This document shows positions 37,170 to 44,601 of a stretch of 64,000 nucleotides of DNA, in pieces. The position numbers and the translations under genes are program-made. The stretch is from contig NZ_JBLYZJ010000009.1 of NCBI RefSeq assembly GCF_048551375.1, forward strand, positions 42,065-106,064. The letters run 5' to 3'. Each line of letters opens with the position of its first letter. Position 1 is the stretch's first letter. The DNA is from Faucicola sp048551375. GTDB taxonomy: Bacteria; Pseudomonadota; Gammaproteobacteria; Pseudomonadales; Moraxellaceae. Below the pieces are notes generated by a model, which was not told the origin of the DNA, ran no database searches, and worked only from the letters and a program-made list of their open reading frames with translations.

Positions 37170-37919
37170 TTAGCCTTTAAAAACCGTTAAACCTGCAAAA
37201 GTCTGAGCCGTTGGCATCACTTCAATACGATTGATATTAACGTGTTTGGGCTGTTCGACCAGCCACATCACCATATTGGCAATATCCTGTGGCGTGACAA
37301 ACTGCACATTTTCATACACCTTTTGGGCTTTGGCATCATCGCCATGAAACCGCACATTGCTAAACTCCGTGCCACCGCATAAGCCTGGTTCGATATTGGT
37401 CACTCGCACCATTTTACCAAGCAAATCCGCTCGCAAATTGAGGCTAAATTGGGTCACAAATGCCTTAGTTGCCCCATACACATTACCGCCTAGATACGGA
37501 TAATTACCTGCGATTGAGCTGATATTGATGATATAGCCGTCATTGTTGGCGACCATTGACGGCAAAATGGCGTGGGTGATATTGACCAAACCCAGCGTGT
37601 TGGTGTTAATCATCTGTTGCCAGTCGCTGATGTCGGCTTTGTCGGCGGTTTCTAGTCCGAGGGCTAATCCTGCGTTATTCACCAGTACGTCAATGTGTTG
37701 CAATAGGTCGCTTGGTAGCGATTGTAAGGCGGTTTGGGTAGCGGTCAAGTCGGCAATGTCAAAGGCAAGGGGGATAAAATTTTCGCCCAGTTGGGTTTTT
37801 AAGTCGTCCAGTTTGTCGGCTCGTCTGCCCGTACTGATGACGGTGTGACCTTTGTTGATAAAGTCGATAGCGATTTGTTTGCCAAAACCTGATGTTACGC
37901 CTGTGATTAAAATGTTCAT
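37170..37919 (-). CDS. Short-chain dehydrogenase/reductase (YdfG-like)
   Basis: A 249-residue classical SDR: NADP site TGVTSGFGKQIA, NNAG in VNNAGLALGLE, catalytic Ser in NISSIAGNYPYLGGNVYGATKAF with YxxxK (Tyr and Lys of YGATK). The ending VNINRIEVMPTAQTFAGL is that of the YdfG group, which oxidises 3-hydroxy acids such as serine or 3-hydroxypropionate. AAGGA precedes the start. Substrate is inferred only from the family. Confidence 0.88.
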   Translation of the reverse strand: MNILITGVTSGFGKQIAIDFINKGHTVISTGRRADKLDDLKTQLGENFIPLAFDIADLTATQTALQSLPSDLLQHIDVLVNNAGLALGLETADKADISDWQQMINTNTLGLVNITHAILPSMVANNDGYIINISSIAGNYPYLGGNVYGATKAFVTQFSLNLRADLLGKMVRVTNIEPGLCGGTEFSNVRFHGDDAKAQKVYENVQFVTPQDIANMVMWLVEQPKHVNINRIEVMPTAQTFAGLTVFKG

Positions 37920-38031
37920 GGATTGTCCTTATTTAATGGGTTATTTATTTTGTACTATTATTCTAGTACATTAGTATAAATACTTTTGCTAAATTTGCAA
38001 TTTATTTCTAAATTTTCCAAACGATGTGTTA

Positions 38032-38346
38032 TCAATTTTCCTCATCAAGAAAATTATGAAGTTTTTCTAGCGTATGTTGATGTGTTTCCTGTGAGCCTGA
38101 TTGTGGATTAAAATAGGCAATATTATTTAGCAAGGCAAAAATCAACTTCGCTCTTTTACTATTTGGTTCGGATTCATCATATATTTTAATCAAATCATCC
38201 AATACCCAAATTTTATCATCGTAATAGATACCGCTATGGTCATGGGCTATTTCTTTAAATAAACTATCATATACTTCATCAATAATTTTTGAGGATGTAT
38301 CATTATTTATGCTTTCAAGCTTTATCAAATTTTCCTGCAAACTCAT
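38032..38346 (-). CDS. Small acidic hypothetical protein
   Basis: Not recognised. 104 residues, soluble, acidic and predicted helical, with no Cys and no membrane segment; aromatic stretch HDHSGIYYDDKIWVLDDLIKIYDES in the middle. The ATG was taken rather than an upstream GTG because the GGAAG site is then properly spaced. It lies 38 nt after the HAD phosphatase gene and reads in the same direction, so they are probably cotranscribed. AT-rich. It could be a partner of its neighbour; nothing more can be said. Confidence 0.6.
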   Translation of the reverse strand: MSLQENLIKLESINNDTSSKIIDEVYDSLFKEIAHDHSGIYYDDKIWVLDDLIKIYDESEPNSKRAKLIFALLNNIAYFNPQSGSQETHQHTLEKLHNFLDEEN

Positions 38347-38384
38347 AGCCACTTCCTTTAAATCAATTAATTTTTCTTAACTAT

Positions 38385-38915
38385 TTATAAACGCCAATTA
38401 CGCTTTTCAATCGTTCTTACACTTGGCTCATTTAACAAATTCGGTAAATAACGCATTAAATTCAATAACTCAGTATCATCTTTTTGCCCAGTAAAATCCG
38501 CAACTCGCACCAAATTCCCATAGTTACGAGCCAGTTTTTCGGGGCTATTATCAATCATAATCATCTGTTCAAGTGAATAGCGTTTTTTAAGTTTTTTCAA
38601 ATCTTTGATATACACATTTTCATAGCGATAAAAATCCATGCGTTGCACACATTTTTCTCGTGAAAAAATAAACCGTAACGCTTGACGTTGTTCATCTGTA
38701 AAAATCATTTGGGTGACAATATCAGCGTACCAACTGCCCGATGATGTCCATACCGCTACATCCGCATGGGCAAAACAAAACGCTAGAAACTCTGTCAAAC
38801 ACGGTCTTTGATAGACAAAATAATCACCCACGATAAAATCATAATCGTTATGGATGATGTCATGGCTTGCATGAATCAGCGTTTCATCTAAGTCGAGAAT
38901 GATGAGTTTTTTCAT
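38385..38915 (-). CDS. HAD-superfamily NLI/FCP1-like phosphatase
   Basis: A 176-residue protein starting with the HAD motif ILDLDETLIH (Asp8 nucleophile, Asp10 acid/base). Motif II is in VAVWTSSGSWYAD and motif III in MIMIDNSPEKLARNYGN. The DLDETL form with the WTSS motif and Phe/Tyr-rich centre is that of the NLI-interacting-factor/FCP1 small phosphatases, common in eukaryotes and scattered in bacteria. Substrate unknown. It starts 6 nt after trpF and lies in the trpF-trpB gap cargo. Confidence 0.8.
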   Translation of the reverse strand: MKKLIILDLDETLIHASHDIIHNDYDFIVGDYFVYQRPCLTEFLAFCFAHADVAVWTSSGSWYADIVTQMIFTDEQRQALRFIFSREKCVQRMDFYRYENVYIKDLKKLKKRYSLEQMIMIDNSPEKLARNYGNLVRVADFTGQKDDTELLNLMRYLPNLLNEPSVRTIEKRNWRL

Positions 38916-38921
38916 AAGCCA

Positions 38922-39647
38922 CTACTTAACATTTGCTAAAAATTTCTGCATTTTCTCCACACTTTTAACACCTTTTGCTGACTCGATACCGCCACTCACA
39001 TCCACACCCACAATCTGCCTACCCTCTTTCGCCAAACTCACAATCGCCTCGCCCACATTGTCCGCCGTCAACCCCCCTGCCAAAATAATCGGCAATGGTG
39101 AATCCTTTGGAATTTTCCCCCAATCAAACCGCTCACCTGTTCCACCAAATTTATCGGGATGATAAGCATCCAACAACACGCCACACGCCCCAAAGTCTTT
39201 CAGCTCTTGGATTTGGGCAAGCAAACTCTGCTCGGTGTCTTCGTCCGTCACACGCAAGGCTTTTATCCAACGCTTATTGACCCTATCCGCCATCAAATGA
39301 CACAAATGAGCCGATTCATCGCCATGAAACTGTATCACATCAAATGGCATATGATGCGACAAATACACCAAATCCTGCTCTGGCATATTCACCACCAACG
39401 CCACAATCGTGACAAATGGCGGAACAGTTTTGGCAAGCTCATTCGCCTGTTCAACGGTAACGGCTCTTGGGCTTTGGTCATATAGCACAAAACCCACGGC
39501 ATTCACGCCTAAGTCAATGGCGGTTTTGAGTTGGTCAGCGTTGGTAAATCCGCAGAATTTGACGCTAATAGGATTTGGAGTTGGATTATTCGGTGTCATT
39601 GAAGTGGTCATCTTGGTTTGGGTAGTTGAATTTAATACCAATTCCAT
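38922..39647 (-). CDS. trpF: Phosphoribosylanthranilate isomerase
   Basis: Third step of tryptophan synthesis. The fold begins at VKFCGFTNADQLKTAIDLGVNAVGF (Cys is the general base); IQFHGDES, VLLDAYHPDKFGGTGERFDW (Asp general acid) and LAGGLTADNVGEAI follow. 241 residues as drawn against about 205-210 for the family. The first 25 residues are Thr/Asn/Pro rich, and the first seven codons come from the end of a palindromic repeat. ATGs at residues 13 or 17 are possible alternatives; none has a clear ribosome site, so the true start is open. Confidence 0.95.
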   Translation of the reverse strand: MELVLNSTTQTKMTTSMTPNNPTPNPISVKFCGFTNADQLKTAIDLGVNAVGFVLYDQSPRAVTVEQANELAKTVPPFVTIVALVVNMPEQDLVYLSHHMPFDVIQFHGDESAHLCHLMADRVNKRWIKALRVTDEDTEQSLLAQIQELKDFGACGVLLDAYHPDKFGGTGERFDWGKIPKDSPLPIILAGGLTADNVGEAIVSLAKEGRQIVGVDVSGGIESAKGVKSVEKMQKFLANVK

Positions 39648-39739
39648 GTAGGGGCGTAATGCTTACGCCCTTTAGTGCAAGATATCAATTTGGGCGTATT
39701 CAATACGCCCCTACTGGCAATTTTATTGGGAATGGTATC
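39635..39739. repeat. Composite GGGCGTA palindromic element upstream of trpF (copy d)
   Basis: Two repeat cores in opposite orientation (GTAGGGGCGTAATGCTTACGC and GGGCGTATTCAATACGCCC) are enclosed by outer inverted repeats ATACCAATTCC and GGGAATGGTAT. The whole 105 bp could fold into one long hairpin. Its left end provides the first codons of the longest trpF frame. Confidence 0.75.
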
Positions 39740-39780
39740 AGTTGCATTATAACGATAAACCCAACAAAAAACAGACATAA

Positions 39781-39809
39781 AAAAAGGCGTTTATTCAAAA
39801 CGCCTTTTT
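39781..39809 (-). terminator. Terminator after the DUF2892 gene
   Basis: Perfect 12-bp stem AAAAAGGCGTTT / AAACGCCTTTTT with a 5-nt loop, 17 nt after the stop of the Cys-rich protein gene. It is symmetrical with A and T runs and would work from either side. Confidence 0.88.
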
Positions 39810-39825
39810 CAAAAATCATCAAAAA

Positions 39826-40119
39826 TTATGCCGTTTGAGCGTCTTGTTGCTCGTCAGACTTTTTGCATTTTTTACCAAAGCCACAGCAAGATTTTTGACC
39901 ATCTTTTTGACATTTGCTGTCGTCAGATTTGGCGGTGTTGCGGTCGTATTTGTCACCAAAAATCGCCGATTTCATCGGACAGTAGCCTGCCACACCTGTC
40001 AACATGGGTACATAGCCGATTTTTGCCAATGCTGATTGGTTCTTTTTGCCCATACGCACGATGGCACAGCCTACGCCAATGCGAGCGATACGCTCAAGGG
40101 TACTCATATTTTTTGTCAT
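39826..40119 (-). CDS. DUF2892 (YgaP-like membrane part) protein with Cys-rich tail
   Basis: 97 residues. The N-terminal half MSTLERIARIGVGCAIV to MLTGVAGYCPMKSAIFG is the DUF2892 domain, which in E. coli YgaP follows a rhodanese and forms the membrane hairpin; here one hydrophobic run is weakened by Arg, Lys and Gln. The C-terminal 40 residues are hydrophilic with Cys clusters KCQKDGQKSCCGFGKKCKK, suggesting metal or sulfane sulfur binding. Lies directly downstream of the persulfide dioxygenase-like gene on the same strand, with GAGGA well placed; likely one operon and a sulfur function. Confidence 0.75.
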   Translation of the reverse strand: MTKNMSTLERIARIGVGCAIVRMGKKNQSALAKIGYVPMLTGVAGYCPMKSAIFGDKYDRNTAKSDDSKCQKDGQKSCCGFGKKCKKSDEQQDAQTA

Positions 40120-40220
40120 GGTTTATTCCTCGTTGTTAATAAATGGGTTAATCAAATCATTATAAACCCAACACCGTGGACTATCTATGGCTTTTTCATA
40201 GGGCAAGTGTTAAGGTTTTA

Positions 40221-41129
40221 TTACAACACATTCAGTGGTATTTTAAGGTATTGCACGCCATTGCTTTCTGCGGTGGGCAGTTGCCCTGCATTGATGTTGA
40301 CTTGCACCGATGGCAAAATCAAGCGTGGCATGGCAAGGGTTTTATCTCGTTCGTTACGCATTCGCACAAATTCGGCTTTGCTTGTCCCATTTTTGACATG
40401 GATATTGCTCAATTTTTGGTCGCTGACACAAGCCGTTGGGGTGTGCGGTCTGCCCCCTGCTGGCGGATAGTCGTGACACAAGTACAGCAAGGTGTCATCT
40501 GGCAACGCAAGCAGACGTTGAATCGAATCGTACAAATCCTCGGCACTGCCATTGGGAAAATCACAGCGAGCCGTCCCCACATCTGGGGCAAAAATGGTAT
40601 CGCCAACAAACACGGCTTGTTTTTCCCCATCATCAAACACATACGCCATATCGGCTGGGGTATGCCCTGCAACGTGCATCGCTGTGATGGTGATATTGCC
40701 AAGTTGTAGGGTCGTCCCCTCTTCAGTCAATAGGTCAAACTGACTGGCATCGGTGGCAAAATCTTCATCAAGATTAAAAATTTGTTTAAAGGTCTGTTGC
40801 ACTTGGCTAATCGCTTTACCGATGACGATTTGACCGCCCAATTTGGCTTTGACATACGGAGCGGAGGACAAGTGGTCGGCATGGGCGTGGGTTTCGATAA
40901 TGTACTCAACAGTCAGATTTTGGCTTTGGATAAAATCAATGACCTTGTCAATCGCTTGGGTACTGGTTTTGCCTGCTTTGGGGTCGTAGTCAAGCACAGG
41001 GTCGATGATAGCACATTTTTTGCTGATATTTTGAGATGGATTTTTGGCAAGATTTTGTTCAGCACTTTCATCGACTGCCACATGGGTGTAAGTTTCGGTA
41101 TCTGGGTCTAAAAAAGAGTGGATATTCAT
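40221..41129 (-). CDS. Persulfide dioxygenase-like metallo-beta-lactamase fold protein (Blh/ETHE1 type)
   Basis: Predicted to oxidise glutathione persulfide or related sulfane sulfur to sulfite, in the cytoplasm. MBL metal motif ETHAHADHLSSAPYVK (HxHxDH), next His in VAGHTPADMAYVF, Asp in VFVGDTIFAPD and last His in LCHDYPPAGG. The insertion after GKAI and the ending SVQVNINAGQLPTAESNGVQYLKIPLN are typical of the Blh branch found with the BigR regulator. 302 residues. AAGG ahead of the ATG. Divergent from the ArsR-type regulator over about 130 bp with a palindrome between, and followed by the Cys-rich DUF2892 gene. Confidence 0.88.
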   Translation of the reverse strand: MNIHSFLDPDTETYTHVAVDESAEQNLAKNPSQNISKKCAIIDPVLDYDPKAGKTSTQAIDKVIDFIQSQNLTVEYIIETHAHADHLSSAPYVKAKLGGQIVIGKAISQVQQTFKQIFNLDEDFATDASQFDLLTEEGTTLQLGNITITAMHVAGHTPADMAYVFDDGEKQAVFVGDTIFAPDVGTARCDFPNGSAEDLYDSIQRLLALPDDTLLYLCHDYPPAGGRPHTPTACVSDQKLSNIHVKNGTSKAEFVRMRNERDKTLAMPRLILPSVQVNINAGQLPTAESNGVQYLKIPLNVL

Positions 41130-41179
41130 AAAGTGACCTTATCAAAATACAGTTGTTGCGAGTGATTATATATTTTAAC

Positions 41180-41199
41180 ATTATATAATTCAATATAAT
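41180..41199. promoter_or_regulatory. Candidate BigR-type operator
   Basis: ATTATATAATTCAATATAAT has 7-bp arms (ATTATAT/ATATAAT) around a 6-bp centre, midway between the divergent Blh-like and ArsR-like genes. BigR-family repressors bind AT-rich palindromes of this size over their own promoters. The region is AT-rich, so chance is not excluded. Confidence 0.55.
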
Positions 41200-41262
41200 A
41201 TTTATCTATTCAAACATTTTATTTTTGGTTATAATATTGCTCTGACAATGAAGGAACTATGT

Positions 41263-41637
41263 ATGAGTTTGACAATCGAAAGCCCCACTGCCGAAATGGC
41301 GATTCCCACTGCATCCGTGATGCCTACCAACATGGATACCACCATGTTATCGCAAATGCAAGCCTCAGCAGGTCAAGCCAGCCAATTACTCAAATCGCTG
41401 TCACACCCTGACCGCTTGATGTTGTTGTGCCAGTTGACGCAAGGTGAGTATTGCGTGAGCGAACTCGAAAAAATGGTCGGTTTAGGTCAGCCCAGTTTAT
41501 CACAGCAGTTGGGTATTTTGCGTAAAGATGGCTTGGTCAATACTCGCCGTGATGGTAAGCAAATTTATTATTCGGTGGCAAGTGACGATGCGTTGGCGGT
41601 GCTAAATGTGCTGTATGAACGTTTTTGTCAATGTTAA
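41263..41637 (+). CDS. ArsR-family regulator, BigR/SqrR-like
   Basis: A 124-residue winged-helix repressor: LLKSLSHPDRLMLLCQLTQGEYCVSELEKMVGLGQPSLSQQLGILRKDGLV then TRRDGKQIYYSVAS for the wing. Cys in LLCQL and Cys near the end (YERFCQC) correspond to the pair that forms a polysulfide bridge in BigR/SqrR, and metal-site His/Asp of ArsR types are not evident; so a persulfide sensor is likely. The second ATG was chosen because AAGGA precedes it; the first ATG overlaps that site. Divergent from the persulfide dioxygenase-like gene. Confidence 0.85.
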   Translation: MSLTIESPTAEMAIPTASVMPTNMDTTMLSQMQASAGQASQLLKSLSHPDRLMLLCQLTQGEYCVSELEKMVGLGQPSLSQQLGILRKDGLVNTRRDGKQIYYSVASDDALAVLNVLYERFCQC

Positions 41638-41699
41638 AAGGGTATGTTATTCGACTTCTTTATAAACTGTTAAAATTAAACTAAAAACCATCATTTAAC

Positions 41700-41790
41700 C
41701 CCACCCCCTTGCGAAGCAGTGCTTCTCACCCACTTAGCAGGGGAGGGGGCAGTTCTCCCCCTATGTAGGGGATTTAGAGGGGGTATGGAA
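41700..41790. repeat. GC-rich hairpin cluster upstream of sulP
   Basis: Contains GAAGCAGTGCTTC (41713-41725) and CCCCTATGTAGGGG (41758-41771), both perfect inverted repeats, and further C-run/G-run complementarity over about 90 bp. It has no coding character and looks like a dispersed intergenic repeat. It may also end the regulator transcript. Confidence 0.5.
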
Positions 41791-41809
41791 AGAGGTCAAT
41801 TAAATCCCC

Positions 41810-43624
41810 ATGCCCAAGCCCTTATCCCTCCCCCAATTATTGTCATGGCTTACGTCCATTTTTCGCTTACCACATTGGTGGCGAACCTACCAAAAAGCCA
41901 ATTTTAGCCAAGACATATTGGCAGGTCTGATTGTCGGTATTTTGGTAATTCCGCAAAGTTTGGGCTACGCCATGCTGTCTGGTTTACCGCCTGTGTACGG
42001 CTTGTACAGTGCGATTGTGCCAGTCCTTGTGTATGCATGGGTCGGCTCAAGTGCAGTGAATGCGGTCGGTCCTGTGGCGATTACCGCCATTATGACCGCC
42101 CAAGTATTAGCCCCTTACCATGACCTTAGCCCAGAGCAATATGCCACCATGTCGGCATTGTTGGCGTTGCTGACAGGGGCGATGTTGTGGCTTGCCAGTG
42201 TGTTTCGTTTGGGTTGGGTGACGCAGTTTATCAGTCGTGGCGTGACCGCAGGTTTTATCAGTGGGGCATCCATCCTTATTTTTATCAGCCAAATCAAATA
42301 TTTGACAGGCATCCCCATCACAGGCAATAGCATTTTTCACAATTTATCGTCTTTTATCAGCCATTTCCACCAACTGCATTTACCAACCTTATTGCTAGCC
42401 GTGACTATCTTCGGCATTTTATTTATCAATCGTTATTATTTGGCAAATTGGTTAAAAAAGGGTCTAAAAATCAGACTAAAAAATCATACCCAAACCGTAC
42501 CCCTATCGCAAGTTTCACCATCGCCTACCGCTCAATATGACCACAAAATCTCGATGTTTATCAAGCTATTGCCATTATTGGTGATGGTGGGGGCGATTTT
42601 GTTTAGTGTGGTGTTTGATTTTGAGCAACAGGGCATTCGCACTATTCAGCAGATTCCGCAAGGCTTACCGCATTTTGTGTTGCCGTTTTTACCCACGTCA
42701 TTGACCCAACTGATTGACCTGTTGCCTGCGTCTGCATTGATGGCGTTGGTGGCGTTTGTGTCGAGTGATTCTGTGGCTCGTAGCTATGCTCGCAAACTCA
42801 AACAACCTTTTGATTCTAATCAAGAGCTTAAAGGCTTGGGGCTTGCCAATATGGTGGGGGCGTTTTTCCAAAGTTTTGCGGTGGTGGGGGGATTTTCTCG
42901 CACGGCGGTGAATGTCGATGCAGGGGCAAAAACTCCGCTTGCCAGTATCGTGGCGGTGGTGGTGATGGTGGTGGCGTTGATGTTGTTTAGTCCACTGCTC
43001 GCTCCCCTGCCCTATGCGATGTTAGGGGCGAATATCATGGTGGCGATTTTGGGTATGATTGACCTTGATACGCTCAAGCAAGCCTTTGCCAGTGACCGTT
43101 TGGATGGGATTGCGTTTTTGGTGGCGTTGGTTGGGGTGTTGGTGTTTGGGCTAAATATCGGCTTGGTTCTTGGGATTATGGTGTCGTTTGCAGGGTTGAT
43201 TTGGCAATCGAGCCATCCGCATATTGCGATTGTGGGGCAAGTGGGTGATACGGGGCATTTTCGCAATATCAATCGCCATTCGGTCATCGAGCAAGATACG
43301 GTGTTGATTATTCGGATTGATGAAAGTTTGTTTTATGGCAATGCCGAATCGGTGCATGGCTTTATCACGCAAAGTTTGCTGACGCATCCGAGTTGTCGTG
43401 ATTTGGTGTTGATGTTGTCGGCGGTGAATCATATTGATTTGACCGCCCAAGAGATGTTGGTGATGTTAAATGATGAGCTAAATCAACAAGGTATCACGCT
43501 TCATTATTCTGAGGTGAAAGGTCCTGTGATGGATATGATTGAGCAAACGGATGTGATTAAAAGTTTGCGTGGGAAAGTGTTTTTAAGTACGCAACAAGCC
43601 GTGAGGGCTTTAGAAAAATGCTAG
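41810..43624 (+). CDS. SulP family anion transporter with STAS domain
   Basis: Inner-membrane transporter of 604 residues. N-terminal family signature DILAGLIVGILVIPQSLGYAMLSGLPPVYGLYSA, about 12-14 membrane segments, SVARSYARKL and GGFSRTAVNVDAGAKTPLAS (substrate region), and a C-terminal STAS domain (about 490-600, VLIIRIDESLFYGNAESV; VLMLSAVNHIDLTAQEML). Members move sulfate, bicarbonate or other anions with Na or H. Next to a persulfide enzyme, sulfate/sulfite handling is a fair guess, not proven. The start lies just after a GC-rich hairpin cluster, with only a distant AGAGG. Confidence 0.9.
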   Translation: MPKPLSLPQLLSWLTSIFRLPHWWRTYQKANFSQDILAGLIVGILVIPQSLGYAMLSGLPPVYGLYSAIVPVLVYAWVGSSAVNAVGPVAITAIMTAQVLAPYHDLSPEQYATMSALLALLTGAMLWLASVFRLGWVTQFISRGVTAGFISGASILIFISQIKYLTGIPITGNSIFHNLSSFISHFHQLHLPTLLLAVTIFGILFINRYYLANWLKKGLKIRLKNHTQTVPLSQVSPSPTAQYDHKISMFIKLLPLLVMVGAILFSVVFDFEQQGIRTIQQIPQGLPHFVLPFLPTSLTQLIDLLPASALMALVAFVSSDSVARSYARKLKQPFDSNQELKGLGLANMVGAFFQSFAVVGGFSRTAVNVDAGAKTPLASIVAVVVMVVALMLFSPLLAPLPYAMLGANIMVAILGMIDLDTLKQAFASDRLDGIAFLVALVGVLVFGLNIGLVLGIMVSFAGLIWQSSHPHIAIVGQVGDTGHFRNINRHSVIEQDTVLIIRIDESLFYGNAESVHGFITQSLLTHPSCRDLVLMLSAVNHIDLTAQEMLVMLNDELNQQGITLHYSEVKGPVMDMIEQTDVIKSLRGKVFLSTQQAVRALEKC

Positions 43625-43790
43625 TCGTTCACTGGACACCTGTTAAAAATACCAACATCAAAAAAATGAATTATCAAGATAATTCCACACCGGAATGAAT
43701 TTGGGCGAATTTTGAAAATCAAAAAAAGTCAGTCTATGCTAAAATAGTCCAATGCTGACTTTTTAAATCTTATTAATTAAGGATAATAAA

Positions 43791-44120
43791 ATGCCCAACA
43801 ACACCGTATTTTCAGCCCAAATTTCGCCAGAACATATCGCCCTTATCAAACAACAAGGCTTTAAAACCATCATAAATAACCGCCCAGACCACGAAGAACC
43901 CAATCAACCATTAAACGCTGATATCGAAAAAGTCGCCAAAGAATTGGGAATGCCTTATCACTTTCAACCTGTAGTTGCCAGTAGCATTAGCAAAAAGGAC
44001 TGCCAAGACTTTGCTGATATATTTAACAATGCGGAAAAACCTGTGTTTATGTTCTGCCGTACAGGTAATCGCTGTAATATTTTATTTCATCACGCAGAAC
44101 AATTAGACTTATTGGATTAA
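43791..44120 (+). CDS. DUF442/TIGR01244-type phosphatase- or rhodanese-like protein
   Basis: A 109-residue single-domain protein: VFSAQISPEHIALIKQQGFKTIINNRPDHEE at the start and the phosphate-binding-loop-like FCRTGNRC near the end, a Cys-x5-Arg loop as in dual-specificity phosphatases. This is the DUF442 family, often fused to the N-terminus of Blh-type persulfide dioxygenases. Here it is a free gene, 2.7 kb from the MBL partner. AGGA precedes the ATG. It begins a run with the UPF0178 gene 2 nt downstream. Confidence 0.85.
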   Translation: MPNNTVFSAQISPEHIALIKQQGFKTIINNRPDHEEPNQPLNADIEKVAKELGMPYHFQPVVASSISKKDCQDFADIFNNAEKPVFMFCRTGNRCNILFHHAEQLDLLD

Positions 44121-44122
44121 TC

Positions 44123-44581
44123 ATGCCAAAAATCACCCTGTGGATAGACGCAGACGCAATTCCTAATGTCGCAAAACAGCTTATCGTCAAAACCGCCGAA
44201 CGCACCCAAACGCCTACGATATTTGTCGCCAATCGTGCGATTGCCCTACCACGCCTGCCAATATTACAAATGATTGTCGTTGAAGGTGGTTTTGACAAAG
44301 CCGATGACTACATTGCCGAAAACTGTGTTAGTGGTGATGTGGTGGTGACTTCCGATATTCCGCTTGCCAATGACTGTATCGAAAAAGGGGCAAAAGTCGT
44401 CACCGCTCGTGGCTTTGTCTATGACAAAGACAATATCAAGCAAAAACTCAATATGCGTGACTTTATGGACACCATGCGAAGTACAGGCGTGCTAGAGCCA
44501 CAGCAGATGGGCGGACAAGCCCCCTATAGCGACAAAGACAAACAACAATTTGCCAATATTTTAAATGCTTGGATTCGTTAA
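44123..44581 (+). CDS. UPF0178 (YaiI/YqxD) family protein
   Basis: 152 residues; conserved KITLWIDADAIPNVAKQLIVKTA at the start, VANRAIALP, GGFDKADDYIAENCVSGDVVVTSDIPLA and RGFVYDKDNI, all family signatures. The fold is PIN-like with conserved Asp residues, so a nuclease activity has been suggested for the family; function is not established. Separated from the DUF442 gene by 2 nt, hence coupled. Confidence 0.93.
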   Translation: MPKITLWIDADAIPNVAKQLIVKTAERTQTPTIFVANRAIALPRLPILQMIVVEGGFDKADDYIAENCVSGDVVVTSDIPLANDCIEKGAKVVTARGFVYDKDNIKQKLNMRDFMDTMRSTGVLEPQQMGGQAPYSDKDKQQFANILNAWIR

Positions 44582-44601
44582 TTTTATTTTTTGGAAATAC
44601 T

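Noticed and set aside
41719..41907. Short frame in the GC-rich hairpin cluster before sulP
   Set aside because: Made of repeat sequence and overlaps the sulP start in another frame.
43625..43790. Small palindromes before the DUF442 gene (ATTATCAAGATAAT-like and ATTCC/GGAAT)
   Set aside because: Short, in AT-rich DNA and without a matching second copy; not enough to call an operator.
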